Shown one piece after another: positions 1 through 8,301 of a DNA stretch of 26,344 bases. The stretch is from Candidatus Effluviviaceae Genus I sp. (GTDB lineage: Bacteria; Joyebacterota; Joyebacteria; Joyebacterales; Joyebacteraceae). The DNA is taken from positions 1-26,344 of the forward strand of contig VGIX01000025.1 of assembly GCA_016867725.1 (NCBI GenBank), given 5' to 3'. How positions within the stretch are numbered: position 1 is the first letter of the stretch; each line of letters begins with the position of its first letter. The position numbers and the translations under genes are program-made. The notes under the pieces are model-generated. The model ran no database searches. It was not told the origin of the DNA and worked only from the letters and a program-made list of their open reading frames with translations.

Positions 1-436
1 GCGCCTCCGCCCTGTTCTGCGACTGCGCCACGCTCACGCCGACGAACTCGATCCGGCGGTCCTTCGCCGCGAGCCCCCTGGGCACGGGCTGCTCGGGCTC
101 GGCATCCGTCCGGCCGCCTCGGGCCGCACCGCCAGCCGCCGCGCCCGTCCCCGAGCGCGCCTCCCCCGCCGCCGCGGGCGCCGGCGACTCCGCGCCCACC
201 TGCGCGATGCTGATCTTGCGATGGTCGATCGCGATGCCCAGTTTCGCGACCAGGACGGACTCGACGTCGCGCGCGATCTGCTTCGCGCTGCGCTCGGACG
301 ACGAGACGACGTGCACGGCCAGGATGCGGCCCACGTCGTCCGCGACGATCTTCGCGCTCCGCACGTCGCGAAGCGCCCCGAGCGCCTGCTCGACGGACTC
401 CAGCGGGAAGACCCGGTCTCGCCCCTTCAGAAGCAA
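1..436 (-). CDS. Conserved protein of unknown function (3' end outside window)
   Basis: The visible 145 residues have two parts: an N-terminal domain of about 80 residues (LESVEQALGALRDVRSAKIV, then VHVVSSSERSAKQIARDVES and a KISIAQ strand) and, after an Ala/Gly/Pro-rich linker, the start of a second domain (RRIEFVGVSVAQSQ). I recall similar uncharacterised proteins in Firmicutes and Actinobacteria with the pattern I-x-V-L-x-x-x-x-R-x-x-K-Q-I-x-R-D-I-E-S, but cannot assign a function. The frame has a stop just upstream (TGA at 478-476) and no ATG or GTG. The start is taken as TTG (436-434) because GGAGG (449-445) lies 8 bases before it. The gene is 125 bases downstream of argS and appears to have its own promoter. 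No stop is reached before the left edge, so the true length is unknown. Confidence 0.72.
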   Translation of the reverse strand, partial: MLLKGRDRVFPLESVEQALGALRDVRSAKIVADDVGRILAVHVVSSSERSAKQIARDVESVLVAKLGIAIDHRKISIAQVGAESPAPAAAGEARSGTGAAAGGAARGGRTDAEPEQPVPRGLAAKDRRIEFVGVSVAQSQNRAEA

Positions 437-444
437 TGCCCCAT

Positions 445-449
445 CCTCC
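445..449 (-). promoter_or_regulatory. Ribosome binding site that fixes a TTG start
   Basis: GGAGG on the minus strand, 8 bases before TTG at 436-434. It decides the start of the partial left-edge gene, which has no ATG or GTG between the upstream in-frame stop and its conserved region. Confidence 0.65.
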
Positions 450-503
450 GGTTCGCGCGCGCCTGGGTGCGGTGTTCACACCGGCGGGGCAATCCCACAC
501 GAG

Positions 504-533
504 ATAGTTCGTTCCGGCGAGCCGGATTGTCAA
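504..533 (-). promoter_or_regulatory. Candidate sigma70-type promoter for the left-edge gene
   Basis: Minus strand: a perfect -35 TTGACA (533-528), an 18-base spacer, then AACTAT (509-504) as a weak -10. The spacer holds a small inverted repeat CCGGC-tc-GCCGG (525-514), which could be an operator. The 125-base gap between argS and the next gene is less GC-rich than its surroundings. The -35 is convincing; the -10 is poor. Confidence 0.5.
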
Positions 534-561
534 GCACAAACCCGCGCCGCGCTGCCCGAAG

Positions 562-2199
562 CTACATCCGCTCCGGCGCCGACAGGCCCAGAAGCAGGAG
601 CCCGCTGCGCAGAACGGTCTTCGTCGCCTCGGACAGGAAGAGCCGCGCGGCCGTCTGCGCGGGGTCGTCCGTCACGATGCGGTTGTTGTGGTAGTACGAG
701 TGATACGCCGCCGCGACCTCGCGCAGGTACGCCGTGAGACGATGGGGCTCCCGCGCCCGCGCCGCGCCATCAACGAGCGCCGGGAAGTCCGACAGCCGCA
801 ACACCAGCCTGCGGGCGTCTCCCGCGCTCACGTCGCCGAGGACGGCCTCCTCAGGCGACGGCACGGCGTGCCCGCGGTCTTTCGCGAACCGGATGAGGCT
901 CGCCACCCGCGCGTGCGCGTACTGGACGTAGAAGACCGGGTTCTCCTCGGTCTGCTGGCGCGCCAGGTCGAGGTCGAAGTCGAGGTGCGCCGACTGCGTG
1001 CGCATCAGGAAGAAGAACTTCGCCACGTCCACGCCCACGTCGTCCACGAGCTCGCCGAGCGTCACGAGCCGCCCGGCGCGCTTCGACATTTTGAGCTGCT
1101 TGCCGCCCTCGATGAAGTTCACCTGCTGGACGATCTGGATCTCGAGCCGCGACTGCGGGTACCCGAGGATCTCGAGCGCCGCGTGCACCTCGGCCACGTG
1201 CGCGTGGTGGTCCGGCCCCCACAGGTCGATGACCGGGTCGAACCCGCGCGCGAACTTGTCGAGGTGGTAGGCGACGTCCGGCAGAAGATAGGTCGGCTGC
1301 CCGTCGCTCTTCACGATGACCTTGTCGTCGTTCGTGCCGTGCGGCGTGGTGCGAAGCCACACCGCGCCGTCCTGCTCGAACGTCTCCCCGCTCGCCACGA
1401 GCCGCTCGCGCGCGGCGTCCACCGCCGCGCCCAGCTCGGACTCGTAGAACCAGCGGTCGAACCGGACGCCGAACCGCTCGAGGTCGGCCTTCTGCTGCGA
1501 CACGATGGCCCGCACGGCGGCCGCCTTGAGGAACGCAAGGCGCTCGGGACGCGGCATCGCCAACACGTCGGGCCGTTCGGCCGCGATCGCCGCCGCCACG
1601 TCGCACAGGTAGTCGCCGTGGTACCCGCCCTCGGGGATCTCGAGCGGCTCTCCCCGGCTCGCCCGGATGCGCGCCTCGACCGAGAGCGCGAGCTTCTCCA
1701 CCTGCTGGCCGCCGTCGTTGACATAGTACTCGCGCTCGACCTCGACGCCGGTCCCCGCGAGCAGGTTCGCGATGGCATCGCCCACGGCCGCGGCCCGCGC
1801 GCTCACGATGTTGAGCGGCCCGGTCGGGTTCGCGCTCACAAACTCGACCTGCGCGCGCGCGCCGCGCCCCGCGTCCGAACGACCGTACGCCCCGCCGCGC
1901 TTCACCGCCTCCCGCAGCACGCGCTCGTACCACGCGGCGGCAAGCCGGAAGTTGATGAACCCGGGGCCCGCCACCTCGACCGACTCCACGACGGACGGGT
2001 CGCGATCGAGCGCCGCGACGATCTCCGCCGCGAGCTCGCGCGGGTTCCTCCCGAGCTCCTTCGCCAGCGCGAGCGCGACGCTCGTCCCCGCGTCCCCGTG
2101 CGACGGGTCGCGCGGCGGCGTGACCTCCGCCCTGTCGGCCGGAAGCCCGAGGCTCGCGAGCGCGCCCGCGAGCGCCTGCTTCAGCTCCTCGAAGAACAC
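562..2199 (-). CDS. argS: Arginyl-tRNA synthetase with atypical HIGH motif
   Basis: Class I aminoacyl-tRNA synthetase, 545 aa, charging tRNA-Arg in the cytoplasm. Order: Arg-tRNA synthetase N-terminal (additional) domain (about 1-90), Rossmann catalytic core opening with EFVSANPTGPL (119-129), KMSKR at 370-374, and a C-terminal DALR anticodon-binding domain from about residue 400 (FYVQYAHARV, then HSYYHNNRIV near the end). Length is normal. The HIGH signature, which should follow GPL, reads NIVS (130-133): both histidines and the glycine are missing, while the flanks (NPTGPL and SARAAAVGD) and KMSKR are intact. GTG start at 2199; the upstream hydrolase gene stops 10 bases before. Family assignment is firm; catalytic competence rests on the variant motif. 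Confidence 0.95.
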   Translation of the reverse strand: MFFEELKQALAGALASLGLPADRAEVTPPRDPSHGDAGTSVALALAKELGRNPRELAAEIVAALDRDPSVVESVEVAGPGFINFRLAAAWYERVLREAVKRGGAYGRSDAGRGARAQVEFVSANPTGPLNIVSARAAAVGDAIANLLAGTGVEVEREYYVNDGGQQVEKLALSVEARIRASRGEPLEIPEGGYHGDYLCDVAAAIAAERPDVLAMPRPERLAFLKAAAVRAIVSQQKADLERFGVRFDRWFYESELGAAVDAARERLVASGETFEQDGAVWLRTTPHGTNDDKVIVKSDGQPTYLLPDVAYHLDKFARGFDPVIDLWGPDHHAHVAEVHAALEILGYPQSRLEIQIVQQVNFIEGGKQLKMSKRAGRLVTLGELVDDVGVDVAKFFFLMRTQSAHLDFDLDLARQQTEENPVFYVQYAHARVASLIRFAKDRGHAVPSPEEAVLGDVSAGDARRLVLRLSDFPALVDGAARAREPHRLTAYLREVAAAYHSYYHNNRIVTDDPAQTAARLFLSEATKTVLRSGLLLLGLSAPERM

Positions 2200-2209
2200 G
2201 CCTCGCCCC

Positions 2210-3646
2210 CTACTTCGGACCGAACCGCTCGAGGATCCAGTCGCCGATGAGACCGAGCACCTCGGGCGCGATCGTCTCGGGGATCTTCGGGTACTCCGAC
2301 GGCAGCCCCGTCGTCGCCGTCTGGAACATGTGGTTCACGCCGTCGGACGTCCGCACGGTGTGGTCGGCATTGCCGCCGCGCGCGAGGGCCGCCTCCAGCG
2401 GCGCGCGGTTGGCCTCCGGCGAGATCTGGAGGTCCTTGCCGCCGAAGAGCGCGAGCACGGGGCACCGCACCTTCTCGAGCGCGGGCGCCGGATCGTGCGC
2501 GAGGAAGAACCGGAACCACGGCGTGACGACCTGCCTGATCTGACCGTCCACGAACGCGTCGAGCGACTCGGCAAGCTCGGCCTGCGCCGCCTCGGGCAGC
2601 TCCGCCACGCCCTGCTTGAGCACGGCGCGCAGCCGCTCGGTGGCCGCCGCGTTGTCCGGCTCCGACTTCAGGACCTCGAAGACCGCCTCCTGAAGACGAC
2701 GCCCGCGCTCGATGCCCTCCGGCGTCTCCCCGCTCGCCTCGCTGATCCGCCGCGCCTGGTCGTACAGCACCTCCTCGCCGACGATCCCGGGCGGACCCAG
2801 CATCACGACGAACGCGACGTCCTCCGTCTCCGCGGCGACCATGGGCGCGATGAGCCCGCCCTCGCTGTGGCCCAGGAGTCCGATGCGGCGCGCGTCGATC
2901 TCCGGCCGCGTCCGCAGGAACTCGACGCCCGCGCGCACGTCGTCCGCGAGGTCCCTGCTCGTGGACTGCGCCACGTTGCCCTGCGACATGCCGACCCCGC
3001 GGTCGTCCACGCGCAGGACGGCGATGCCGCGCTTCGTCAGGTTGTCGGCCAGCACGAGGAACGGCCTGTGGCCGTAGGCGGTCTCGTTCCTGTCCTGCGG
3101 CCCGGAGCCGGAGATGAGGAGCACGGCCGGGAACGGCCCGTCTCCGTTCGGAGTCGTGATGGTCCCGCCGAGCGTGATGCCCGCGGCCGCGTTCTGGTAG
3201 GTCACCATCTCCGACCGGTACAGAGATACCATCGGGGGCGGGTCCTGCGGCCTCACGACGACCGGGCCGGCCGCGGTCCGCTCGAGGGCGAGCGGGAGCT
3301 CGCGCCCGGCCTGCGTCCACACGCCGGCGATGTGCTCCCCGTCGTCGTCGAGCTCGCCGTCGAACTGCCCGAGGACCGCCGGCACGCTGAACCGCACCGC
3401 CCGACCGTCCAGGACGGCCTCTCGGACCTGAATGCCCTCGGCGCCCTGGTCCGGACTCGCCAGCGTGGCAGAGTACGCTCCGCCGTCCGCAGCGGAGACC
3501 GTGAATACGACGCGGAGCGCCGCGCCGTCGGCGTCGAGTGTTCCCTCCCAGACGCCGGCGAGCCCGCCTGCCTCGCCTGCCGCAGCCGGGATCGCGAGCA
3601 GCGCCAGCGCCGCGACAAGCCAGCCGACGCCCCTGTGCCGCATCAT
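2210..3646 (-). CDS. Secreted alpha/beta hydrolase (acyl-peptidase/dienelactone-hydrolase type)
   Basis: 478 aa with a signal peptide (MMRHRG, hydrophobic 8-20, cleavage near AAAG). Residues 30-125 form a beta-rich N-terminal domain (GVWEGTL, GVWTQAGRELPL) of the kind found before hydrolases of the COG1073 group. The alpha/beta hydrolase fold follows: LLISGSGPQDRNE (oxyanion region, 177-189), nucleophile elbow GHSEGG with Ser261, Asp405 in FGGKD, and His439 in NHMF, so the triad is complete. Substrate is not deducible: an ester, amide or peptide. AGGGAGGT lies 6 bases before the ATG. It sits 33 bases downstream of the Tricorn gene and probably shares its transcript. Tricorn in Thermoplasma works with an alpha/beta-hydrolase aminopeptidase (F1), so a peptide-trimming role is possible, but that is inference. 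Confidence 0.85.
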   Translation of the reverse strand: MMRHRGVGWLVAALALLAIPAAAGEAGGLAGVWEGTLDADGAALRVVFTVSAADGGAYSATLASPDQGAEGIQVREAVLDGRAVRFSVPAVLGQFDGELDDDGEHIAGVWTQAGRELPLALERTAAGPVVVRPQDPPPMVSLYRSEMVTYQNAAAGITLGGTITTPNGDGPFPAVLLISGSGPQDRNETAYGHRPFLVLADNLTKRGIAVLRVDDRGVGMSQGNVAQSTSRDLADDVRAGVEFLRTRPEIDARRIGLLGHSEGGLIAPMVAAETEDVAFVVMLGPPGIVGEEVLYDQARRISEASGETPEGIERGRRLQEAVFEVLKSEPDNAAATERLRAVLKQGVAELPEAAQAELAESLDAFVDGQIRQVVTPWFRFFLAHDPAPALEKVRCPVLALFGGKDLQISPEANRAPLEAALARGGNADHTVRTSDGVNHMFQTATTGLPSEYPKIPETIAPEVLGLIGDWILERFGPK

Positions 3647-3679
3647 CGTCGCACCTCCCTCCGTGATCCTCCGGTCCGG

Positions 3680-6600
3680 CTACCTGTCCTCGAGCCTGAG
3701 CCCCATCCCGCTCCGGTCGGGGTACTCCGGCTTCGGCGGCGGCGTGAACGACCGCTGCGCCAGCTCGTCGAGCATCTGCCGGATGGCGACGTCGAGCTGC
3801 GGGTCCTTCCCGCCCACCATGAGCGCCGGGTCGTCCACGACCTCGATGTCCGGGTCCACGCCGTGCCCCTCGATGCCCCACGTCCCGTCGAGGTCCACGA
3901 ACGCGAACGACGGCGCCGTCGCGACCGCGCCGTCGATGAGCCCCGGCCCCCCGCTCAATCCCACGAGCCCGCCCCACGTCCTCGTCCCGATGAGCTTGCC
4001 GAGCCCGAAGTGGCGGAACAGGTACGGGAAGTGGTCGCCGCCCGACCCGGCCGAGCCGTTGATCAGCATGCACTTCGGTCCCTGGTGGGAGTCGTAGGGC
4101 CACGCGTACACCTCGTCGGAGTCGCGCTGGACCCAGTAGTTCGTTGTGGGACGGTTCAGAAGTTCGATGAACCGCGCCGGGATCTGCCCGCCGCCGTTCC
4201 ATCGCTCGTCGATGATGAGCGCATCCTTCTGCCGCTGCGCGAGGAACTGCCGCACGAGTTCGTTCTGCCCCTCGATGCCCGTGTCGGGAACGTGGATGTA
4301 CCCGACGCGCCCGCCGGTCCGCTCGTCCACGAAGCGCCGGTTCGCGGCCACCCACGCGCGGTACCTGAGGTCCCCCTCGCCGTCCAGCAGCTTCACGACG
4401 ACCTCGCGCGCCCTGTCGTGGGGCGCCGGCCGCTCGCTCAGCGTGAGCTTGACGACCTTGCCGGCAAGCCCCTGGAACGCCGCCCACGGGTCCTTCGCCG
4501 GGTCGAGGGGCACGCCGTTGACGGCGAGCAGGTAGTCGCCCTCCTTCGCGTCCGTCCCGGGCCGGCTCAGCGGGCCGCGGCCGTCCACGTCCCACGGGTC
4601 CGCCGCGACGATGCGCGCGATCCGATACGCGCCGTTCTCGAGCGCGAAGTCGCATCCCAGCATGCCGACGGAGAGCGCCGGCGCCCACTCGCCGCTCTCC
4701 CAGTAGTACGCGTGCCCGACGTTGAGCTCCCCGATCATCTCGCCGATCAGGTACCCCACGTCCTGCCGGGACGCGCAGTCGGGGAGCATCGCCTCGTACT
4801 GCCGCCGGACGCCCTCCCAGTCCACGCCGTGCATGCCGGGATCGTAGAAGAAGTCGCGCTCGATGCGCCACGCCTCGCGCAGGATCTGCGCCCACTCCTC
4901 GCGCGGGTCGATCTCGGCCGTCATCCCCGCCGTGGACACCGCGTCCTTCATGCTCTGGTCCGGCCTCGCGTCCACGATGGCCATGCCGGACTCGGAACTC
5001 ACGAGGAGCTTCGAGCCGTCAGCCGTCATGGCGAAGCCGTCGGCGGGCGCGAGCACGGTCTTCTCGTGCTCCTCGTCCTCGTCGTCGAGGTCCGCGAGAC
5101 AGATGGACGCCTTCACTTCCTCCTTCCAGGGCGGATAGCGCAGGTACACGAGCTTGCCCTCGTCGCTCACGTGGAGGTTGGCGAAGATGCCCTTGTCCAC
5201 GGGCAGCGCGACCGCACGCGCCTCGAAGCCCTCCAGGTCGATCCTCACGGGCTCGGGCTTCTCGTCGTCGTCCTTCTCTTCGTCGTCCTTCTCGCTCTTG
5301 CCCGCGTCCTTGTCCTTGTCCTTGCTCTTGTCCTTGCCCTCGTCTTTGCCCGCATCCCACTCCTCCTCGTCGATCTCCGGCGGAAGCGGGGCCGGCGTGT
5401 CCTTCGTGAGCGGGACGACGCACAGCCGCTCGGTCTCCGAGTAGACCCAGGTTGTCCCCTCGTCGGCGTAGATGGGGTCCGACTGGTCTCGCGTGCTCGC
5501 GAAGTAGAGGTACTTGCCCTCGCGGTCGAACACGGGCCACGAGTCGCTGCACACGCCGCTCGTCGCCTGGTGGACCTTCCCCTTCGAGACGTCGTGGAGC
5601 CAGATCGCCGAGCGGCCGACGACGCTCTTCACCGGACGCCACCACGCGATCCAGTTGGAGTCGGACGACCACGACACGGGGACGGGGTTGGCGCCCGGGA
5701 GCTTGTCCACGAGCTTCGGGCCGCCCTTCTCGACGCCGACCACGAAGAGCCCGCCCGTCTGGTCCCAGAACGCGATGGACTTCGAGTCCGGAGACCATGT
5801 CGGGAAGTAGAGGAAGCGGCCGGGACCGAAGTCGGTGAGGCGCCGCGTCTCGCCCGTTCCGTTCGACTGGGTGACGTAGAGCTCGTACTCGCCCGTCGCG
5901 TCGGAGAAGTACGCGATCCACCTGCCGTCGGGGCTCCACGCCGGGTCGCGCTCGGCCGCGCCGCTCGTGCGCGTGAGGTTGAGCGGCGTCCCCTTCTTCG
6001 CGGGCAGCGTCCAGAGGTCGCCGCGCGCCTCGGCGGCCACGCGCTTCGCCTGCGGCGAGATGTCGAGGCCGCCCATCGTGGCCGACGCGTCGAAGGACTG
6101 CGGGCGCAGGCGCGGGCGGTCACCCGGGATCGTCACCGACACGACGCGCGACTGCTCCGTCGCGAGATCGAGAAGCCGGAGATCGGAACCGTGCTGGTAG
6201 ACGATCTCGCCCTGTTCGCGGTCGCCCGGGCCGGCGGATGCCCACTTCACGTCGTGGTCGGCGTGAAAGGTGATCTGCCGCCGCTGGCCGGTCGCCGTGT
6301 CGTACACCCAGATGTTGAGCCGGTGCTCGGGCCCCGCGTCGGAAACGTAGAACACCCTCGAGCCCTGCCACATCGGCACGCTGTCGCTTCCCTCCCAGTC
6401 CGTGATCTGCTTCGACGCGTGCTCCACGAGGTCGAAGAGCCAGACGTCGCTCGCGCGCCCGCCGCGGTAGCGCTTCCACGTGGAGAAGTCGTTCGACTCG
6501 GGGGTGTACGCGAGCCACCGGCCGTCGGCGCTCACGGTGGCGTTCGCGCCGTACGGCACCGGCAACGGCTCGGACAGCCCTCCCGAGGGACGCACCGACC

Positions 6601-7027
6601 GCACCTCGGCGACGTTGGGATTCCGGCCCATCCCCCACGCGGAGAAGATGATGCGTCCGTCGGGCGTCCAGTCCGAGATGATCTCCGTTGCCGGATGGTG
6701 CGTGACGCGCACCGGCGTCCCGCCGCCGACGGGAAGCGTGTAGATGTCCCGGATCCCGTCGTAGCTGCCGAGGAACGCGATGGTCCGGCCGTCGGGACTG
6801 AACTTCGGGAAGTTCTCCGCTCCAGGCGGGCTCGCGAGCGGCGTCGCCACGCCGCCCTCGCGCGGCACGAGCCAGAGGTCGTTCGCGTAGCGGAACACGA
6901 TGTGGGTCGCTGACACGTCCGGATTGCGGAGCATCCCGGCGTGCGGCTCGACGGCCGAGGCCGGGGCCGCGAGAGCGAGCGCGGCAAGGAGCGTCACGAA
7001 CGCCGCGCCGAAGCACCTCGACGACAT
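3680..7027 (-). CDS. Secreted Tricorn-type protease (S41 family)
   Basis: 1115 aa. A signal peptide (MSSRCFGAAF, hydrophobic core, ASA cleavage near 25) leads into TolB/WD40-like propeller repeats over about 30-520 (FSPDGRTIAF, AWSPDGRWIAYF, TWSPDSKSIAFW). Next come an acidic/lysine linker (about 550-590), a C1 region, a PDZ-like segment (about 800-880) and the S41 core. Catalytic Ser995 lies in GSAGSGGD, Glu1053 in GIEGHGVDPD and His772 in NVGHAY. Ser to Glu is 58 residues, the same as Ser965-Glu1023 of Thermoplasma Tricorn; the residue before His772 is Gly where archaeal Tricorn has Ser745. The ATG at 7027 is preferred over a GTG 33 bases upstream because GGAGG lies 7 bases before it. It likely degrades peptides in the periplasm; the downstream hydrolase may be a partner. 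Confidence 0.92.
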   Translation of the reverse strand: MSSRCFGAAFVTLLAALALAAPASAVEPHAGMLRNPDVSATHIVFRYANDLWLVPREGGVATPLASPPGAENFPKFSPDGRTIAFLGSYDGIRDIYTLPVGGGTPVRVTHHPATEIISDWTPDGRIIFSAWGMGRNPNVAEVRSVRPSGGLSEPLPVPYGANATVSADGRWLAYTPESNDFSTWKRYRGGRASDVWLFDLVEHASKQITDWEGSDSVPMWQGSRVFYVSDAGPEHRLNIWVYDTATGQRRQITFHADHDVKWASAGPGDREQGEIVYQHGSDLRLLDLATEQSRVVSVTIPGDRPRLRPQSFDASATMGGLDISPQAKRVAAEARGDLWTLPAKKGTPLNLTRTSGAAERDPAWSPDGRWIAYFSDATGEYELYVTQSNGTGETRRLTDFGPGRFLYFPTWSPDSKSIAFWDQTGGLFVVGVEKGGPKLVDKLPGANPVPVSWSSDSNWIAWWRPVKSVVGRSAIWLHDVSKGKVHQATSGVCSDSWPVFDREGKYLYFASTRDQSDPIYADEGTTWVYSETERLCVVPLTKDTPAPLPPEIDEEEWDAGKDEGKDKSKDKDKDAGKSEKDDEEKDDDEKPEPVRIDLEGFEARAVALPVDKGIFANLHVSDEGKLVYLRYPPWKEEVKASICLADLDDEDEEHEKTVLAPADGFAMTADGSKLLVSSESGMAIVDARPDQSMKDAVSTAGMTAEIDPREEWAQILREAWRIERDFFYDPGMHGVDWEGVRRQYEAMLPDCASRQDVGYLIGEMIGELNVGHAYYWESGEWAPALSVGMLGCDFALENGAYRIARIVAADPWDVDGRGPLSRPGTDAKEGDYLLAVNGVPLDPAKDPWAAFQGLAGKVVKLTLSERPAPHDRAREVVVKLLDGEGDLRYRAWVAANRRFVDERTGGRVGYIHVPDTGIEGQNELVRQFLAQRQKDALIIDERWNGGGQIPARFIELLNRPTTNYWVQRDSDEVYAWPYDSHQGPKCMLINGSAGSGGDHFPYLFRHFGLGKLIGTRTWGGLVGLSGGPGLIDGAVATAPSFAFVDLDGTWGIEGHGVDPDIEVVDDPALMVGGKDPQLDVAIRQMLDELAQRSFTPPPKPEYPDRSGMGLRLEDR
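5255..5380 (-). repeat. Low-complexity Asp/Glu/Lys repeat within the Tricorn gene
   Basis: On the plus strand the DNA is runs of ttgtcc/tcgtcc-type hexamers; on the coding strand these are GAC-AAG and GAC-GAC units encoding KDKSKDKDKD and EKDDEEKDDDEK. It forms a charged disordered linker between the propeller and the C1/PDZ/protease part. Such tandem hexamers are prone to length change by slippage. Confidence 0.75.
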
Positions 7028-7079
7028 AGACCATCCTCCATGTCCGTGACCGTTCCCCACCGCGCGCGGGGGCTCGGAT

Positions 7080-7922
7080 CTACCAGCGGTCCTTGTGGAC
7101 CCGCCCTTCCTCGTACTGCGTTCTCGGTTCCTTCTCCTCCGCGGGATGTCCGACCGAGACCATCGCGACCGGCACGATCGCCTCCGGGATCCCGAGAATC
7201 TCCCTCACGGGGTCCATCCGCTCCGGGTTCGGATGGCACCCCAGCCACACGCCCCCCAGGCCCAGCATCGAGACCGCGAGGAGGATGTTCTCCGTCGCGG
7301 CCGCGGCGTCCTGGTCGTAGTACCTGTCGGAGATGCCGGGGTCGCCGCAGATGACGATCGCGAGCGGCGCCTCGTGGAGCATCCGCCAGAACGTGCCCGT
7401 CTCGGCGAGGCGGTCGAGCTTGCCCCTGTCCGTCACGACCACGAAGTGCCAGGGCCTCAGGTTCTTCCCGGACGGGGCGGCCATGCCGGCTTCGAGGAGC
7501 ATCCGCACGTGCTTCTCGCTCACCGGGTCGCACGTGTACTTCCTGATGCTCCGCCTGGCGAGGATCGGGGCGACGCCGGTCGGCTGCGCGAGGTCGCCGA
7601 GCCGCACGACGAGCTCGCCCACGTGCCGCTCACCGAGCGGCAGCGCGACGACGAGGTGCGGCACGCCGTTCAGGCTTTCGATCTGGCGCACGGGGCGCCC
7701 CAGCTCGAGCGCCTTCCGCGCCGTGCATCCGGGGTGCGGCGCGGCGTCACCGGCGAACGCCTCATGGCAGGTCCGGCCCCCGACCTCGGCGAGCGTCATC
7801 CCCACGACCTTCTCCATGTGCGGGCTCAGCCACACGACCTCCATGTCCCTCGTCAGGACCATGATGTCCACGGCGTCCGAGTCCGCGACGGCCTGCGCGA
7901 GCTTCTCGAGATGTTCGTTCAT
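7080..7922 (-). CDS. PAS domain-nitroreductase fusion flavoprotein
   Basis: 280 aa. Residues about 14-92 read as a PAS sensor: DIMVLTRDMEVVWLSPHMEK, then GMTLAEVGGRTCHEAFAG and PHPGC, with a closing strand GVPHLVVALPL. Residues about 98-270 are a nitroreductase: LARRSIRKYT (FMN phosphate contact), APSGKNLRPWHFVVV, ATENILLAVSMLGLGGVWLG and VAMVSVGHP. The protein would use FMN and NAD(P)H to reduce an unidentified substrate; the PAS part carries cysteines in the CH..C pattern seen in some PAS sensors. ATG at 7922 is chosen because GGGGAA lies just before it and upstream residues look non-coding. It begins 22 bases after rsfS and ends 52 bases before the Tricorn start. Confidence 0.85.
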   Translation of the reverse strand: MNEHLEKLAQAVADSDAVDIMVLTRDMEVVWLSPHMEKVVGMTLAEVGGRTCHEAFAGDAAPHPGCTARKALELGRPVRQIESLNGVPHLVVALPLGERHVGELVVRLGDLAQPTGVAPILARRSIRKYTCDPVSEKHVRMLLEAGMAAPSGKNLRPWHFVVVTDRGKLDRLAETGTFWRMLHEAPLAIVICGDPGISDRYYDQDAAAATENILLAVSMLGLGGVWLGCHPNPERMDPVREILGIPEAIVPVAMVSVGHPAEEKEPRTQYEEGRVHKDRW

Positions 7923-7944
7923 CGGTTCCCCCCGGCGATAGGCG

Positions 7945-8298
7945 TCACTCGTCCTCGTAGCGTTGGATCTTCGCGTCTCCCCAGAGCCGCTCCAGCTGGT
8001 AGTAGTCGCGCGTCTCGCCGTCGAACACATGCACGACGACGTTGATGTAGTCGAGCAGCACCCACCGTCCGCCCTCGCGCCCCTCGAGGTGCCACGCCTT
8101 CTCGCCGGACTCGAGGAGCCCGTCCTCGATGGCGTCCGCGATCGCCCGCACGTGCACGTCGCTCGTGCCCTCGCAGATCACGAAGAAGTCGCACGCGGGG
8201 CTTAGGCCCCTCAGGTCGATGGACACCACGCCCTCGGCCTTCTTGCTGTGGGCGAGCGCGGCGATGCGGTTCACGAGTCTCTTGGCCGACTTGTACAG
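7945..8298 (-). CDS. rsfS: Ribosomal silencing factor RsfS (CTG start proposed)
   Basis: Small protein that binds ribosomal protein uL14 on the 50S subunit and blocks subunit joining when nutrients run low. Family hallmarks: KKAEGVVSIDLRGLSPACDF, ICEGTSDVHVRAIADAI, GRWVLLDYINVVVHVF and YYQLERLWGDAK. The first conventional start is GTG at 8274 (109 aa), but that removes most of the usual first helix and has no good ribosome binding site. In the same frame a CTG at 8298-8296 gives LYKSAKRLVNRIAALAHSKK, which matches the helix expected in the family, and GGAGG lies exactly 7 bases before it. An in-frame TAG (the rseC stop) at 8304-8302 rules out longer forms. With CTG the protein has 117 aa and starts 3 bases after rseC. 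Confidence 0.92.
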   Translation of the reverse strand: MYKSAKRLVNRIAALAHSKKAEGVVSIDLRGLSPACDFFVICEGTSDVHVRAIADAIEDGLLESGEKAWHLEGREGGRWVLLDYINVVVHVFDGETRDYYQLERLWGDAKIQRYEDE

Positions 8299-8301
8299 AG
8301 C

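Noticed and set aside
2181-4895. A 904-codon minus-strand frame across the hydrolase and the end of the Tricorn gene
   Set aside because: Low-complexity Arg/Gly/Ala translation in a frame shifted against two genes with intact catalytic motifs.
5255-5380. A minisatellite or CRISPR-like array
   Set aside because: The repeats are imperfect hexamers in frame within a protein linker, with no spacers.
1772-6913. A 1713-codon open frame on the plus strand, antisense to argS, the hydrolase and the Tricorn gene
   Set aside because: Its translation is Arg/Pro/His/Val-rich without domains, and it spans three real genes on the other strand. The frame stays open because strong G/C use in third codon positions removes stop codons in the antisense frame.
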